Assembly (NCBI GenBank): GCA_026770025.1
Contig: JAMXDE010000021.1
Coordinates: 744,001-808,000, forward strand
Direction: 5' to 3'
Source of the DNA: Craspedostauros australis
Lineage: Eukaryota > Bacillariophyta > Bacillariophyceae > Mastogloiales > Achnanthaceae
Length of the DNA stretch: 64,000 nucleotides
Shown here: one piece after another, positions 32,001-42,209 of the stretch
How the letters are laid out: every line of letters starts with the position of its first letter
How positions within the stretch are numbered: position 1 is the stretch's first letter
The notes under the pieces: generated by a model
The model's input: the letters and a program-made list of their open reading frames with translations, nothing else
Databases searched by the model: none
What the model was told of the DNA's origin: nothing
Position numbers and translations under genes: made by a program

Positions 32001-32815
32001 TTGTTTCTGGACCCCTTGCCTCCACGTTTGCTCTTGCTTTGGAAGATCCATAGCTGCTCGAGCGCGATGCGGACGGACGGGATACCGCCCAATGCTCGCA
32101 TCGCATCATCCCATGCAACTCCGGTCGATACGGCGGGGACGGGCGTATTGTCTTCGTCCGGCTTCTGTTCGGCCTTCTCTGCCGCCACTACCTCCTGATC
32201 GTGCAGCACAAACTCCTGACCGTCATGGCATTCGCTGCCTTCGTAGACGAGGCACAGTGCGTGGTACAACGAGTACACGACCTTGCCGAGCACCTGATTC
32301 GCCAGAAGGTCGATCTGGAACTGCGCTGCCATCTGGGCCGTGTCAAAGGTGAACTCCATCCACTCTTCTTTCGTCGATCCCTTGACGTACAGATTCATCA
32401 CGCCTCCTCCCATCGGTGGTTCCACGTGGATCGAAAACTCCGAAACCGGCATCTCGAAGTCCCATTTCCCGTTGGATTGATCGTCAATGACGGATAGAGT
32501 CTGCGTTGACATGTCCAGGCGGATGTCACGTTGGAGATTGAGCATGTACTCCTTGGGAAGGAGGCTGCGGGTTGCCCCCGCCCATGTGGACGGCGGTGTC
32601 ACGGCGTGGTACTTCAGATGAGGCACTGATGGTCCGAAGTACAAGATGTCGTTGGTGACGCAGATGGGACCAAACTCATCAAAGAGATTCTGCCCATCGA
32701 GGTTGGATTGGCTGTTGCTGACCGACATGTGCTCGCTGTCGTTGCGAAGGTCGAAGCTGTCTCTGCGTTGGCGTGATCCGCCAAGCGTTTGCGTGTCATA
32801 TCTCATATCCCTCAT
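29074..32815 (-). CDS. SEC14/CRAL-TRIO lipid-transfer protein with large N-terminal region
   Basis: Two exons, about 32815-31232 and 30849-29074 (donor GTG|GTACGT, acceptor GAGCAG, phase 0), give about 1,119 residues. The C-terminal third is a SEC14-type domain: an N-terminal CRAL-TRIO helix pair (LSRDDMKRYFIACRCN, AATRLVKSVAWRE), QNGQFFQQGLDKDGNLVFYF, then after an inserted Lys/Asp/Ser-rich loop of about 75 residues, RLLGILEEHYPERLAAAYVV and FLKNDISKLEDAVP. SEC14 proteins carry phosphoinositides or other lipids between membranes. Residues about 40-180 are beta-rich and may be a PH-like domain (WDFEMPVSEFSIHVEPP). A hydrophobic helix (FISWFVIRLLMYLF) lies just after the intron. The ATG at 32815 is the first in frame; the frame runs on upstream without an ATG, so a further 5' exon cannot be excluded. 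The start region touches the transposon end at 33008. Confidence 0.78.
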
Positions 32816-32878
32816 GAGATGGCCTCCGCGGTGGGTATGGGGGAAAAGTGGCCCTGTGCGTCCTGGCGCGTGCGTGCA

Positions 32879-32926
32879 GGCCAAAGCATGGGAGGGGATG
32901 AGGACACCTCCGAGATTTGAGTTTCC
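32879..32926 (+). repeat. 48-bp dispersed repeat, copy 1
   Basis: The 48 bp match 44547-44594 in reverse orientation with 42 identities. They lie upstream of the SEC14-like gene start. Confidence 0.7.
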
Positions 32927-32992
32927 TTCTTTGTTTCTTCTTGTTGAAGTGGAGGCGTGTGGTGATGTGTTGATGTGTGGATTGGTTCTGAT

Positions 32993-33010
32993 GATGGATT
33001 ATAATCCATC
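32993..33010. other. Perfect 18-bp palindrome at transposon edge
   Basis: GATGGATTATAATCCATC is its own reverse complement and straddles the outer end of the left terminal inverted repeat at 33008. Confidence 0.6.
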
Positions 33011-33088
33011 AGTGAGTCGACCAATCGTTTGAAATGAAGAGTGTAGTCGAATTTCTGGGATTTTCAAACTAAGCACATATTCGCAATC
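33008..33088 (+). repeat. Left terminal inverted repeat of the 6.0-kb transposon
   Basis: It pairs with 38943-39023 read in reverse complement. The differences are a short cluster near 33043-33051 and single bases elsewhere. Confidence 0.85.
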
Positions 33089-34853
33089 TTCATAGATCTA
33101 AAACATATACCAATCCATTCCAGTTCCGAGGTTGGCCGTATTTTAAGTTTTATGGACCGATGGATTTGCACATTCGTCCATCTCGTTCGGGTTTCAGCCT
33201 TTTGGCTACGACTACATCGATCCAAGTTAACCCTTTGCTGTTCTTTGTTTCAGCAAGTTTGTTCCGATTTTGAATTGTTTAGTCTCCTTTTGACGTGTTC
33301 CGATGAGACCATCCCACACCCTGTCCACGATAGCGCTAGTTGTAGAGTTTTGGGAGAAGCGGCGAGTGCGTGTTTACATCCACTCTATCCAGTGTTTGCA
33401 TGATCCGTGATCTACGTCACCAAACTGGCTGCTGCGTCATGAACCACCAATCACAGCACGATGTGAATCATCATCAACTGCGTTTCGTCGTGACGGAATG
33501 GTCGAGTTGTGTTGGTACTCCCGAAGTGTTTTGTGTCATGCTGCCTTCGTTCATTTTGGTACAATAGTTGATAATTGCCTCAGACCCCAAGATGTGCGAC
33601 TGGTTGAGAGCGCCAAACTCGAAACAACAACATGACGATGGTGGAAACCCCAAAAAAATCCCACAATGGCCGTCCAACGGCATCCTCGGCGCCGCACCAA
33701 CCAGCGGTCCAACGACAAATCCAAGCACATCGCCGTCACCGCCATGCAACCTTTGGTGGGTGGACGAGCGGAGGCTGCGAGAGCGGTTGATTTGGGGCCG
33801 CCGCAGGCCTCCGCGCAAACGTCTCCAAAATGCGGCAAATTGGCTTGTTGGATGTAGCCTGTGTACTCCATGCACAGGGCACACCAACACCTACGAATGG
33901 GCAAGGCGCATCCAAGAGGGCATCACCAACGCGCACACGAAGTTTGAGGGTCAGGGAGGATCGGGAAGGTGTCCGCGCGGAGGAAAAGTTGGAGGGCAAG
34001 AGTTTTGTTGGGCGGGTCGCGGCGTACTCATCACATGGCTTTGGCAGTGAGGGGGAGGCATCATCAAGCCACCCAATCGCCAATTCACCCATACAAGATG
34101 CGTGCGCCACCAACGGAAGATGGTCCTGACGAAGTTTGCGCCTTCGATATTGTCTGGAAGAGGCTGCGGCCTCGAATGAGTACAGACAGGTCATTTTTTG
34201 GTGGGGCGCCCAAAAAAAACAACGGCGTCATCATATGGAGGTGTACCATTGGTACCATTCATGCCCAGCCCCCTCTGGATGCATCAGCGCGTCGCCAGGG
34301 AGTGTGGTAATGCACGAGGGGCACGTGGAGGGGCTGAAAGGGTCATGTGGATGAGGTATGGATCCGTATCCATACCGCGTCCGGCTTGCAAATCGTTTTT
34401 TGAAATCGCTTTTTTTCAGTGTATCGACACTTTGGGGCATGCAATGTGGCAGAAATGTTCTGTCCTTCATGGAGTGGATAGATGAGGAGCATACAGAGCC
34501 ATTGTGGTGCGCAGTTTGCAGAAATACCAGAATGATGATGATGATCATGGGTGCTGAGAGGAGGGCAACATTGCTTGATCGAGAATTTTGTGAATCCACC
34601 ACACAACAGTGTGGTGGACCAACATGACAATAAAAATAACTTCTATTTCAATATACCTTCGATATTCTGATGCATTGATAGTCATGTGTACGTATGCAAT
34701 GTATAGATTTAATTGTAAACCATGTATTATTGAGATATAGCATGATAAGCAGATGTTTGGATGGATTTTGGATGCTCTCTAGAGTAGTCTACGTATCACG
34801 ACTCATCCCCCACAAAACTCCACAACTAGTGTTATTGCGGTGACGCACAGCCA
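33089..34853. other. Non-coding part of the transposon downstream of its ORF
   Basis: 1.8 kb between the left inverted repeat and the stop of the transposase ORF. A GC-rich block (33590-34110) is open in several frames on both strands. A minus-strand frame at 33904-33551 starts with a Cys pattern (CWCALC, then PHFGDVCAEAC) that could bind zinc, but support is too thin to call a gene. The rest is AT-rich and silent. Confidence 0.45.
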
Positions 34854-37800
34854 TCACAAAATTTCCGTCTCATCATCCAACACAGCCTCACTTTCTGTGT
34901 TGGCCTTCATTGTGTGAGCATCACACCACCTCTGATTCTCCAATTGCTCTTCTTCTCTCTGCAACTCCTCTTCTCTCTGCTCTTCCTCTGTTCCTTCTGG
35001 TGCATTGTGGATTGCCACAATTGCGGATGCTGCTGTTGCTTTGTTTGTTGTGTTGGTTTCTGTCTTGGTGAGCACAGCCTCCTGGTTTTGTTTGCGTTGC
35101 TTGGCACTGTACGCTGCAAACAGCGATGCTTTGACGCGCATGGGATTTGCATGCAGTTGTACGTACCAGTCAGTTTTGGCTCTTTCGTCGCCCATCAATT
35201 GCTCGTGTGCTTCGTGTTCGGATGGTCTGTTTTTCGGATCCTTCGCGGACGCTTTGCAGATGTCCTTCAATTTCGCCGCGATGTAGTCTGGTAGTTTGGC
35301 GTTGGTCCGTGTTGTTTTGCTCGCCCAGCCTTGCGCCGCGAGTGGTGGGTGTTCTGTTCCTGCTGTCTGGTCTTTGAACGCTGTGGTGTGATCGGACGGT
35401 AGGTGCCGTTGTCCGTCTTGGAGGGCTTTGCCGATCGCGAACGCCTTGCTCTCTGTTGCTGTACGCCCCATTTTGCGCGTCTTGTCCGTCTTCCTGAATG
35501 ATTCGGACGTAATTGCCGGCTTGTCGGACGTGAATGTTTTGTCCGCGATGACACCCAACTCGTTGATACTCCAGCCCTCCCATTCGGTGCTCTTCACCAC
35601 GACGTCTTCGGTGATGCCAGATGCAGCCACCAACCGCGCCTGGTCATCGTCATACTTCACCTCGTGAGTTTGACGTACCTGTTGTCCACTTGCACGGAAT
35701 CGTCGTTTTGGTGCGCCTGGAAACGACGTGATGTTGCCTTCAAGGGACGACGCGTTGGCAAGTACCGTTGTCGTACCTGCGATGTTACCGGCTTGGAGCG
35801 CGAGGAAGACTTGGAAAGGGGTCTTGATGTCCTTGCCACTTTGCACGTATTTTCGCAGTACACGTGTGATGTACGCGAAGTGGGTGTCCAGCATGCTCTT
35901 ACCGGTTTGGGCCTCTGTGTAGATCCACGCGATGATTTTAGCTGCTTTTCGTGTCGCAAGGTTCTTGTTCAGTTTGGACGTGATGAGCGCGATGTGCTCG
36001 TGACTGGCGAAACAACATGCATTATCGCTCTGTAGGATGATTTCAGTCACGGATGGGTAAATGTCTTTGACCTTTTGTTGCACAATCTCCAGCAGTCCAC
36101 CAACTTGAAGTGTGTCTTGCGTCGGTCTTCCCTCGACCACAATGTCGATGAACCGATAAGTAAAAATGTCGTTGCGACACGTGATGACCATTGCCCCAAG
36201 CAGTGACATCCCCTTCTTTCCCCAATATTCTTGTTGGGCTTCGCCTTGGCCTGTCGGTAGAATTTTTTGCTTATGGTCAAGTACCACATAGGCTCTTTCA
36301 GGCTTTTCGTTGAGTTGGGATTGATAAAATTCGATTTGTTGGAATTGAACTTTCGCACGCACTTTGTGAGCCATGTATTTAACGATTTCATTGGCGAATC
36401 CTGGCGCCGCCACAAGCATTGATTGCAATTCGTCTTTGTGTTCTGCGAGTTCGTTGTCCTTAAGCATTTTGACAAAAGGGACAAAACGATCATTCACAAA
36501 TCGCATTGCTGCGCCACAACGGTTGCATACTTTACGTGGTTGTTCGTTTGTCATGACCACAGGAATGTCATTTGTGAGAGTGTTCTTCTTGCGCTTGTGC
36601 TTGTTGGTGCGTGGTTTGCGTTGATTGGTTGATGTGGTTGTTCCCTTCTTCTTCTCCTTGTTGGCAGTGAGAGCGAACGCGGCCGAGTGCATTGGATCGT
36701 CACACTGAAGCTGCATGTGGGAGGCGGTGAATTCCCATTTGAGGAACACAACAATCAGTCCAAGCGCATGCAACAGGGAATCGGCTGTGCGTTCATGCTG
36801 TGCGATGACGTCACTGGGATCATCATTGTCGTGGTAGCTTTCGTCATTGGCATCCACAGCATCATCGTTTTCCTCCTCCCCGTCTGCTTCATACTTAGCC
36901 TTGAGTAGCTCTACTAGGCGCGAAATTGCCTGTTTCAGTTTCTCCGTCGCCATCCAGAAGTAACTCTCAAAGGAAGAGAGGCCTGTCTTGATCTTGCTTT
37001 TGCGTGTGAGTAGGTTAGTAATGGTGGTGAAGGCGGGCCTTCCCACTGGGTTGTTAGTCGTTGACGAGTACATGCCGAATAAGTCTCGGATGGTGGTGCT
37101 TCCACGATCGAACACCGGGACATTGTCAAATTGGACACCACCATACTTTACCGTGTGACTCAACCCTGCCTTGTACGTAGTCGTGTTCATGAGGAAGGAC
37201 ACCACACCAGAGAGATTGCAGGCACCCACACGGTACTGAAGAACTCGCGCAGGTACGATTTCGCCGTGACTCAACTTGTCGAAGTAGCGACGCAAGGTGC
37301 TTGCCTGGCTTTGCGTGATGATGTCGCGTTTGGGAAGCATGCGGGCGTTCTGTTCCTCCGACAATCCTTGTGCATGCCTACCCAGGATAGCAGTACACAG
37401 TGCATGTGGTGCAGACATGGCCAGAGCAGCTCTAACTGTGCGGGATGATGTAGTTTCTCCGAGCAAGCCCACAGTGTAGAGGTTAGATGCCAACATCGTT
37501 GGAGGAAGTTCCACATTGCCGCGTACGTATGCAACCACCTGTTCCATCTGACAAGTTGGCACGCCCTCTTCTGGAAGCAGGACAGTCCAAAGTGCACACG
37601 ATGCGACACTCCACACCTGTTTGATGTAGCTCCAGATGGTCCGATCGTGTCTGCCTGTGAGAACAAACCCTTTTTTCGGCATCAGCTGCAACAGTTTTGA
37701 ATCTAGGTTAGATCCAAGAGCCGCCATCGCACGAACGATGGCATCGCGCCTCCAGCTGCCCTCCTCTGTCGGGTCACACTCAAACTTGCCGCCCCTCCTG

Positions 37801-38372
37801 CCCCAGCCGGCGCGCGTCTGTTTTTTCTCCTCGTCAATGTACGTGCTGTCGCTATCATTGGAGGTGTCTGCGTAGCGGCCAGCAACAATCGTATTGCATT
37901 GGCGGGGAAGCCTAGCTGGCGGGGTAGGCTCGACAGGTGGTGCAACGTCAGGCGCAGCAGGCGGGGGTGGCGCGTTCACGAAAACGCTCACCACTGTTCC
38001 ATCGCCAACACCTCGTCCCTCCGAACGCACCTCGACATGGGAGTCGTCAAAGACGCCTCCGTTGCTGTCTAGGATGTGGACGAACACATGCAGCTCACGA
38101 GCATGCGCATGCGTACCGTTCGGGACGAGGCCGCCATCCGCTGCAGACATCGGCTTCACATCAATCACTCGTGTGATGGTGCTTGGCTTCCTCAACGTAG
38201 CGGATGGCTTGTCAGGCAACAGTTGCTCCGTGGTAGGGAGCAAGTTTCCCTTGGAGTCGGCAGGAGGAGCAGGCACAGGGTGAGCAGATGCAGGGCGAGC
38301 AGAACGTGGCTTCTTACTGGGGGAGGGGTTGGCATCCTTGGGATGGGCCTTGTCAGCAGCAGAGAGAAACAT
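34854..38372 (-). CDS. Putative DDE transposase of the 6.0-kb transposon
   Basis: The ATG at 38372 (context CCACCATG) gives 1,172 residues. The frame is open 100 codons upstream, but that part is a CTA microsatellite read as poly-Val. The first about 130 residues are Pro/Ala-rich and disordered. A CNRCG zinc pair is at 616-619. The C-terminal half looks like an RNase H-fold nuclease: YVVLDHKQ (D699), LQSDNACCF (D783) and YTEAQTGKSMLDTHF (E820 or D829), with 36 residues between D783 and E820. A Lys/Arg-rich patch (RTNKHKRKK) precedes the zinc pair. I cannot match the whole protein to Mutator, hAT, PIF, Kolobok, KDZ or other named families from memory, so the transposase call rests on the triad plus the inverted repeats around it. 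No introns are needed. Confidence 0.7.
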   Translation of the reverse strand: MFLSAADKAHPKDANPSPSKKPRSARPASAHPVPAPPADSKGNLLPTTEQLLPDKPSATLRKPSTITRVIDVKPMSAADGGLVPNGTHAHARELHVFVHILDSNGGVFDDSHVEVRSEGRGVGDGTVVSVFVNAPPPPAAPDVAPPVEPTPPARLPRQCNTIVAGRYADTSNDSDSTYIDEEKKQTRAGWGRRGGKFECDPTEEGSWRRDAIVRAMAALGSNLDSKLLQLMPKKGFVLTGRHDRTIWSYIKQVWSVASCALWTVLLPEEGVPTCQMEQVVAYVRGNVELPPTMLASNLYTVGLLGETTSSRTVRAALAMSAPHALCTAILGRHAQGLSEEQNARMLPKRDIITQSQASTLRRYFDKLSHGEIVPARVLQYRVGACNLSGVVSFLMNTTTYKAGLSHTVKYGGVQFDNVPVFDRGSTTIRDLFGMYSSTTNNPVGRPAFTTITNLLTRKSKIKTGLSSFESYFWMATEKLKQAISRLVELLKAKYEADGEEENDDAVDANDESYHDNDDPSDVIAQHERTADSLLHALGLIVVFLKWEFTASHMQLQCDDPMHSAAFALTANKEKKKGTTTSTNQRKPRTNKHKRKKNTLTNDIPVVMTNEQPRKVCNRCGAAMRFVNDRFVPFVKMLKDNELAEHKDELQSMLVAAPGFANEIVKYMAHKVRAKVQFQQIEFYQSQLNEKPERAYVVLDHKQKILPTGQGEAQQEYWGKKGMSLLGAMVITCRNDIFTYRFIDIVVEGRPTQDTLQVGGLLEIVQQKVKDIYPSVTEIILQSDNACCFASHEHIALITSKLNKNLATRKAAKIIAWIYTEAQTGKSMLDTHFAYITRVLRKYVQSGKDIKTPFQVFLALQAGNIAGTTTVLANASSLEGNITSFPGAPKRRFRASGQQVRQTHEVKYDDDQARLVAASGITEDVVVKSTEWEGWSINELGVIADKTFTSDKPAITSESFRKTDKTRKMGRTATESKAFAIGKALQDGQRHLPSDHTTAFKDQTAGTEHPPLAAQGWASKTTRTNAKLPDYIAAKLKDICKASAKDPKNRPSEHEAHEQLMGDERAKTDWYVQLHANPMRVKASLFAAYSAKQRKQNQEAVLTKTETNTTNKATAASAIVAIHNAPEGTEEEQREEELQREEEQLENQRWCDAHTMKANTESEAVLDDETEIL

Positions 38373-38499
38373 GGTGGAGTTGTTGGTGGAGAGTAGTGTG
38401 GTTTGCCGGTTGGATGTGATGGTGTGCACTGGTTGAGATGAAGTGAGGAAGGAGAGAAAACGATGAATGGTCGACCATTCGTTGACAACAACAACAACT

Positions 38500-38500
38500 G

Positions 38501-38534
<34 letters not shown>
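38500..38534. repeat. CTA trinucleotide microsatellite
   Basis: About twelve CTA/ACT units between the transposase ATG and the right inverted repeat. Read through on the minus strand they give an artefactual poly-Val N terminus. Confidence 0.85.
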
Positions 38535-38536
<2 letters not shown>

Positions 38537-38942
38537 TGACGAGAACGTGCATTGAGCGAAAGGGCGAGTGTGCATGGCATTGGCGAGCCAAGTTGTGAAA
38601 TGGAGCGAACGTGTGGCGCGAATTTGCGAAATGATGGAGATGATGTGTTTTGTGTGATGTGTTTTGTGTCATCTGTTTTGTGACGAGCAGAATGTGGAAT
38701 CAGGTGCCACATGCTAACGTGTAATTAACGCGTACCAAACGACTGAGACCTTCGGAAGCAAGTCCGTGACTGACCACCTCACGATAAATACATGAGAACA
38801 TGATAGAACCTTCTGCCAACAACAACGGGTTTTGTGTGGTTGGATCCACATGACTAGAATGAACACATTGATTGGTGCATAAAACGTAAAATAAGCTTTA
38901 CTAAGCACTGAAAAGGTGACATGTACATAAAGAGACTACAAG

Positions 38943-39023
38943 GATTGCGAATATGTGCTTAGTTTAAAAATCCCAGAAATCCGATTAGACTCTTCATTTC
39001 AAACGATTGGTCGACTCACTGAT
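38943..39023 (-). repeat. Right terminal inverted repeat of the 6.0-kb transposon
   Basis: Reverse complement of 33008-33088 at about 90 percent identity. Confidence 0.85.
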
Positions 39024-39293
39024 CGGGCTCTTATGAAGTCTGCTACTATCGGTTTTGTTTTGGACGCCTCCTGTTTTTGTGTGATCCTGAGATTCTCTTC
39101 TTTTCGGAGTTTCGACGAACACTTCGAAAAGGTACCATGCCATCACGGTATCGATCCAAATTGCAACAGCCACCATAGTATCTCATGAAGAATCCATAGT
39201 TAGTCCGAGATAAAATGAGGTGGTACGGAGCTAAAATACTTCACCTGAGGACGTACTGCGGCAGCTTCTCTTATTTGCAGCTTGGGTCGCACT

Positions 39294-39303
39294 GTAAAAA
39301 TAG
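39294..39303 (+). repeat. Target-site duplication, left copy
   Basis: GTAAAAATAG, identical to 41391-41400, directly outside the inverted-repeat ends of the 2.1-kb element. Confidence 0.9.
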
Positions 39304-40110
39304 GAGGAAATTCACGAACCAGCCCTTTTGAAGTGCCGATTTCCACCAACCAGCCTGTTTTGTATTGCTTACCGACTCAAACCGTCAAAATGTCCATGCG
39401 ACATCTCATGGACACAGAGATTTCGCGTCGGCTCGTAAGGCTAGTATATAAATATAGACTACCAATACCACACATGAAAAGTACAAGCCACAGCATATTT
39501 ATTTGTTATACTCGTAACAATATGCCATTAATTAGTCCACAAGAATGAATAGCATCTGATGAAGGGAATCAATGCCTGTTTTAGTCATAGATAAGCACAG
39601 CATCCGTCTGTTTGCTCCAAGTGCTTGCTTGTGGATCGTATTCAGACGAAACCTTCATTGGGAAAGATAGCAATACTACATTCAAACAAGATCGGCGCAT
39701 TGAGGGCATTCCAATCGGAAAAATACCAACTTGCGAGTGTCTATATCTGTCTGGAAGAGATGCTGGTATCCAAATCTGTAAATATTGTAATACTGTGCGA
39801 TACGCATCGTGCTGTAGTCTTCTGCATATCTATGCATTTGGCAGGCCGTTTTGAGAGATCCGATCAGCTGCACCACTCCAAACACACTCCAAGGACTACA
39901 GCCATGGAGTTTGAAGTCTTAGATCCGTCTGGAAGCGATCTAATTCTGCAGGTATGAATATAACACAGTACTGAACGGTACGCACCAAGCTGTACAGTGT
40001 TCTGAGCATACGTGTATAGAAAATGTTGATCATATTTCAATACAATACTTCGATGGCTCACAACACACTCCAAAGAGTGCAGATTTATTGTTTGATGCCG
40101 TACAGGCGTC
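39304..40110 (+). repeat. Left inverted arm of the foldback-like element
   Basis: Its outer part (to about 39560) is highly similar to the reverse complement of 41130-41390. The inner part is built from two modules (about 39755-39935 and 39940-40110) that recur inverted at about 40570-40745 and 40385-40560. Confidence 0.75.
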
Positions 40111-40384
40111 AACAAGGCATATCGGCATGCGCCCAGGTGATTCACATGTCACGGCGCTGCCAAGTGCCACTGGACATCAGCATCTGTAGACTTACATCTT
40201 TCCAAACAGGTCTTGGTCTTTCAACTCCATGGTCATCGCCTTTGGAGTCTGCTTGGAGTAGCTTCACTGGTCGCATCTCTCAAGACGGCTGGCCGGATGC
40301 ATAGATATGCGGAATACTGTACAGTGCGATGCGAACTGCACACTCCCGGCCCGCGCAGTGCTGGGGAATATCAGCATCTGCACA

Positions 40385-41390
40385 TATCGATCATTTCCGT
40401 ACAGATCTAGGGCCCCAAACTCCAGGATCGTACTCTTTGGAATGTGCTTGGAGTGGACAAAGCGTTGGATTGGTATGTGTTCGAAATTTTCTGCGTACAT
40501 GTGCTCAGAACATCGTATAGCTGGATGTGCAACGATCAGTGCTGCATGATATTCACATTTGCAGATTTCGATCCCTTCCTGGCGGATCCATGACTTCAAA
40601 CTCCATGTTCGGATTCTATGTGGCACGCTTGGAGTGGTGTGGTTGGTCGGATCTCTCAAAACAGCCTGTGGAATGCATAGATACTTGGAATAGAGTACAA
40701 CATCATGTGTGCCGCACAGTATCACAAGATCCGTAGATTTGGATACCAGCACTTCTTCAAGAAGGATCCGGATCCTCCCAAGCCACTCCCATGCCCATTG
40801 AAGGGCCGTCGCAATGATGGGGTTGGTAGAATTTTACATGTTGGATCTTTCATGTGAAGGTTTGGGTAAAGCTCTGCACACCGCACACAGTCACTGTGCG
40901 GTATCACATGATGTGATCGCGTACAATCTGCAACACCTTCTAGCTGGATCCAGTCACTTGCAAGCTGGATTTATACCCATAGGAATGCCCTCGATGCGCC
41001 GATCTTGTTAGAATGTAGTATTTTATCCTTTTCAATGAAGGTTTGGTCAGAATACGATCCACAACGCAAAGAGGTGGAGCAAACAGGTGGATTATGCACA
41101 TACCAACAAACTAAAGCAGTAATTATCCCTTAATTAGATGTTATATATTCGTATGGACTATTTTTATGCATTCTATGGCATTCATGACAAACATATATGA
41201 CGTGGCTTGTACTTTTCCTGTGTGGTGAAGTTAGTCTATATTTATATACTAACCTTCCAAGTCGATGGGAAACCTCTGTGTCCATGAGATGTCGTATGGA
41301 CATCTGGACGTTTTGAACCACTAAATAGTGTCAAAACAGGCTGGTTGGTGGAAATCGGCACTTCAAAAGGGCTGGTTCGTGAATTTCCTC
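40385..41390 (-). repeat. Right inverted arm of the foldback-like element
   Basis: Reverse-complement partner of the left arm, with about 150 bp of extra sequence near 40760-40910. Confidence 0.75.
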
Positions 41391-41400
41391 GTAAAAATAG
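41391..41400 (+). repeat. Target-site duplication, right copy
   Basis: GTAAAAATAG, identical to 39294-39303. Confidence 0.9.
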
Positions 41401-42209
41401 ACTGGCATGACTTCGATTTTCGATTTTCGTTTTTCGTTTTGTTCGAATGACATTCCACAAACAGACAGACAAACAGACACACAACAAACACGATGACATT
41501 TGTCGAAATGGGCGACATCAGTAATTCCCGATTGTACAGGACTAAACCAGAATAGAGTACAGAAACAACAAATTTCCCCTCACCGTCAACGTGGCAAGCG
41601 CATGATCGATCACTCCTGAGCGTTACAGGAGCACGTTACTTTTGGGACTACGGGGAATTTCGACAGCCATTCAGTCCTCCCTAATTGTCTCTATACTCGT
41701 TACGTTAGCGCATGAGTTGCATCGCGCCAAAGTCACATGGCAAGATCATGCTTGGAGTTTGAATCTGCCAGTATCTGTGTGTGATAGTGTAGATGCTATG
41801 ATGCTATACTTTGTGTAGGATGAGGATCGGAGAGATTATGAGGACAAGAGACGGATGGCTCTGTGTCCTCCTCCTGTGTGAGCACCTTGCGGACCGTCTG
41901 TCCATCATCAGGCCCATGGGTATGCCAACAGAATCTAATTCCAAAACCGTCTGTTATCACATCATGAATGATACGTGCGGATTTGGAAAAAGCTTGGACC
42001 ATGCACCAACGACATGTCAATATACTTGAACACAGGCTATATATGCATGATGTATGCTATCATAAGTTGATATGACAGGGCATGCCAATAGCAACAGCAG
42101 AAACCATGGTGGGAATCATGGCTAAACTCGTCTAAGACATAGTCTAGGTGACGTAAGCTGTGTAGGTTGGTCAAAAACTAACTCAATGATACCATGGTGC
42201 TGACTTCGC
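41401..42209. other. Repeat-island spacer, no feature recognised
   Basis: About 0.8 kb between the foldback-like element and the nested LTRs. A CAAACAGACAGACAAACAGACAC-like simple repeat lies near 41457-41490. No coding signal is seen. Confidence 0.4.

Larger units (their letters stand above)
33008..39023 (-). mobile_element. 6.0-kb DNA transposon, superfamily unassigned
   Basis: Bounded by 81-bp inverted repeats (33008-33088 and 38943-39023), about 90 percent identical, outer ends ATCAGTGAGTCGACC. It carries one large minus-strand ORF with a DDE-type core (see 34854-38372). Immediate flanks (ATAATCC on the left, CGGGCTC on the right) show no target duplication, so the exact outer ends or the insertion mechanism remain open. 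The ORF is uninterrupted, so the element may be complete. Confidence 0.7.
39304..41390. mobile_element. Non-autonomous foldback-like Mutator-type element
   Basis: 2,087 bp flanked by a perfect 10-bp direct duplication. It starts GAGGAAATTCACGAACC and ends with the exact reverse complement. The inverted repeats are very long: the outer 250 bp pair well, and homology continues, more diverged, so that about 39304-40110 pairs with about 40385-41390. The middle contains an extra, same-family module at about 40195-40370. It has no transposase ORF. A 9-11 bp target duplication with long inverted repeats is the hallmark of Mutator-like elements; the near-complete palindrome is foldback-like. Confidence 0.8.

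Noticed and set aside
33551-34050. Overlapping frames on both strands inside the transposon
   Set aside because: Several frames are open together in a GC-rich block, which is typical of chance; only a weak Cys pattern on the minus strand.
38373-38672. N-terminal extension of the transposase ORF
   Set aside because: It is a CTA microsatellite read as poly-Val; the ATG at 38372 has a good context.
39294-41400. The foldback-like element as an assembly artefact
   Set aside because: Arms are diverged from each other and a perfect 10-bp duplication flanks the element, which fits real transposition.
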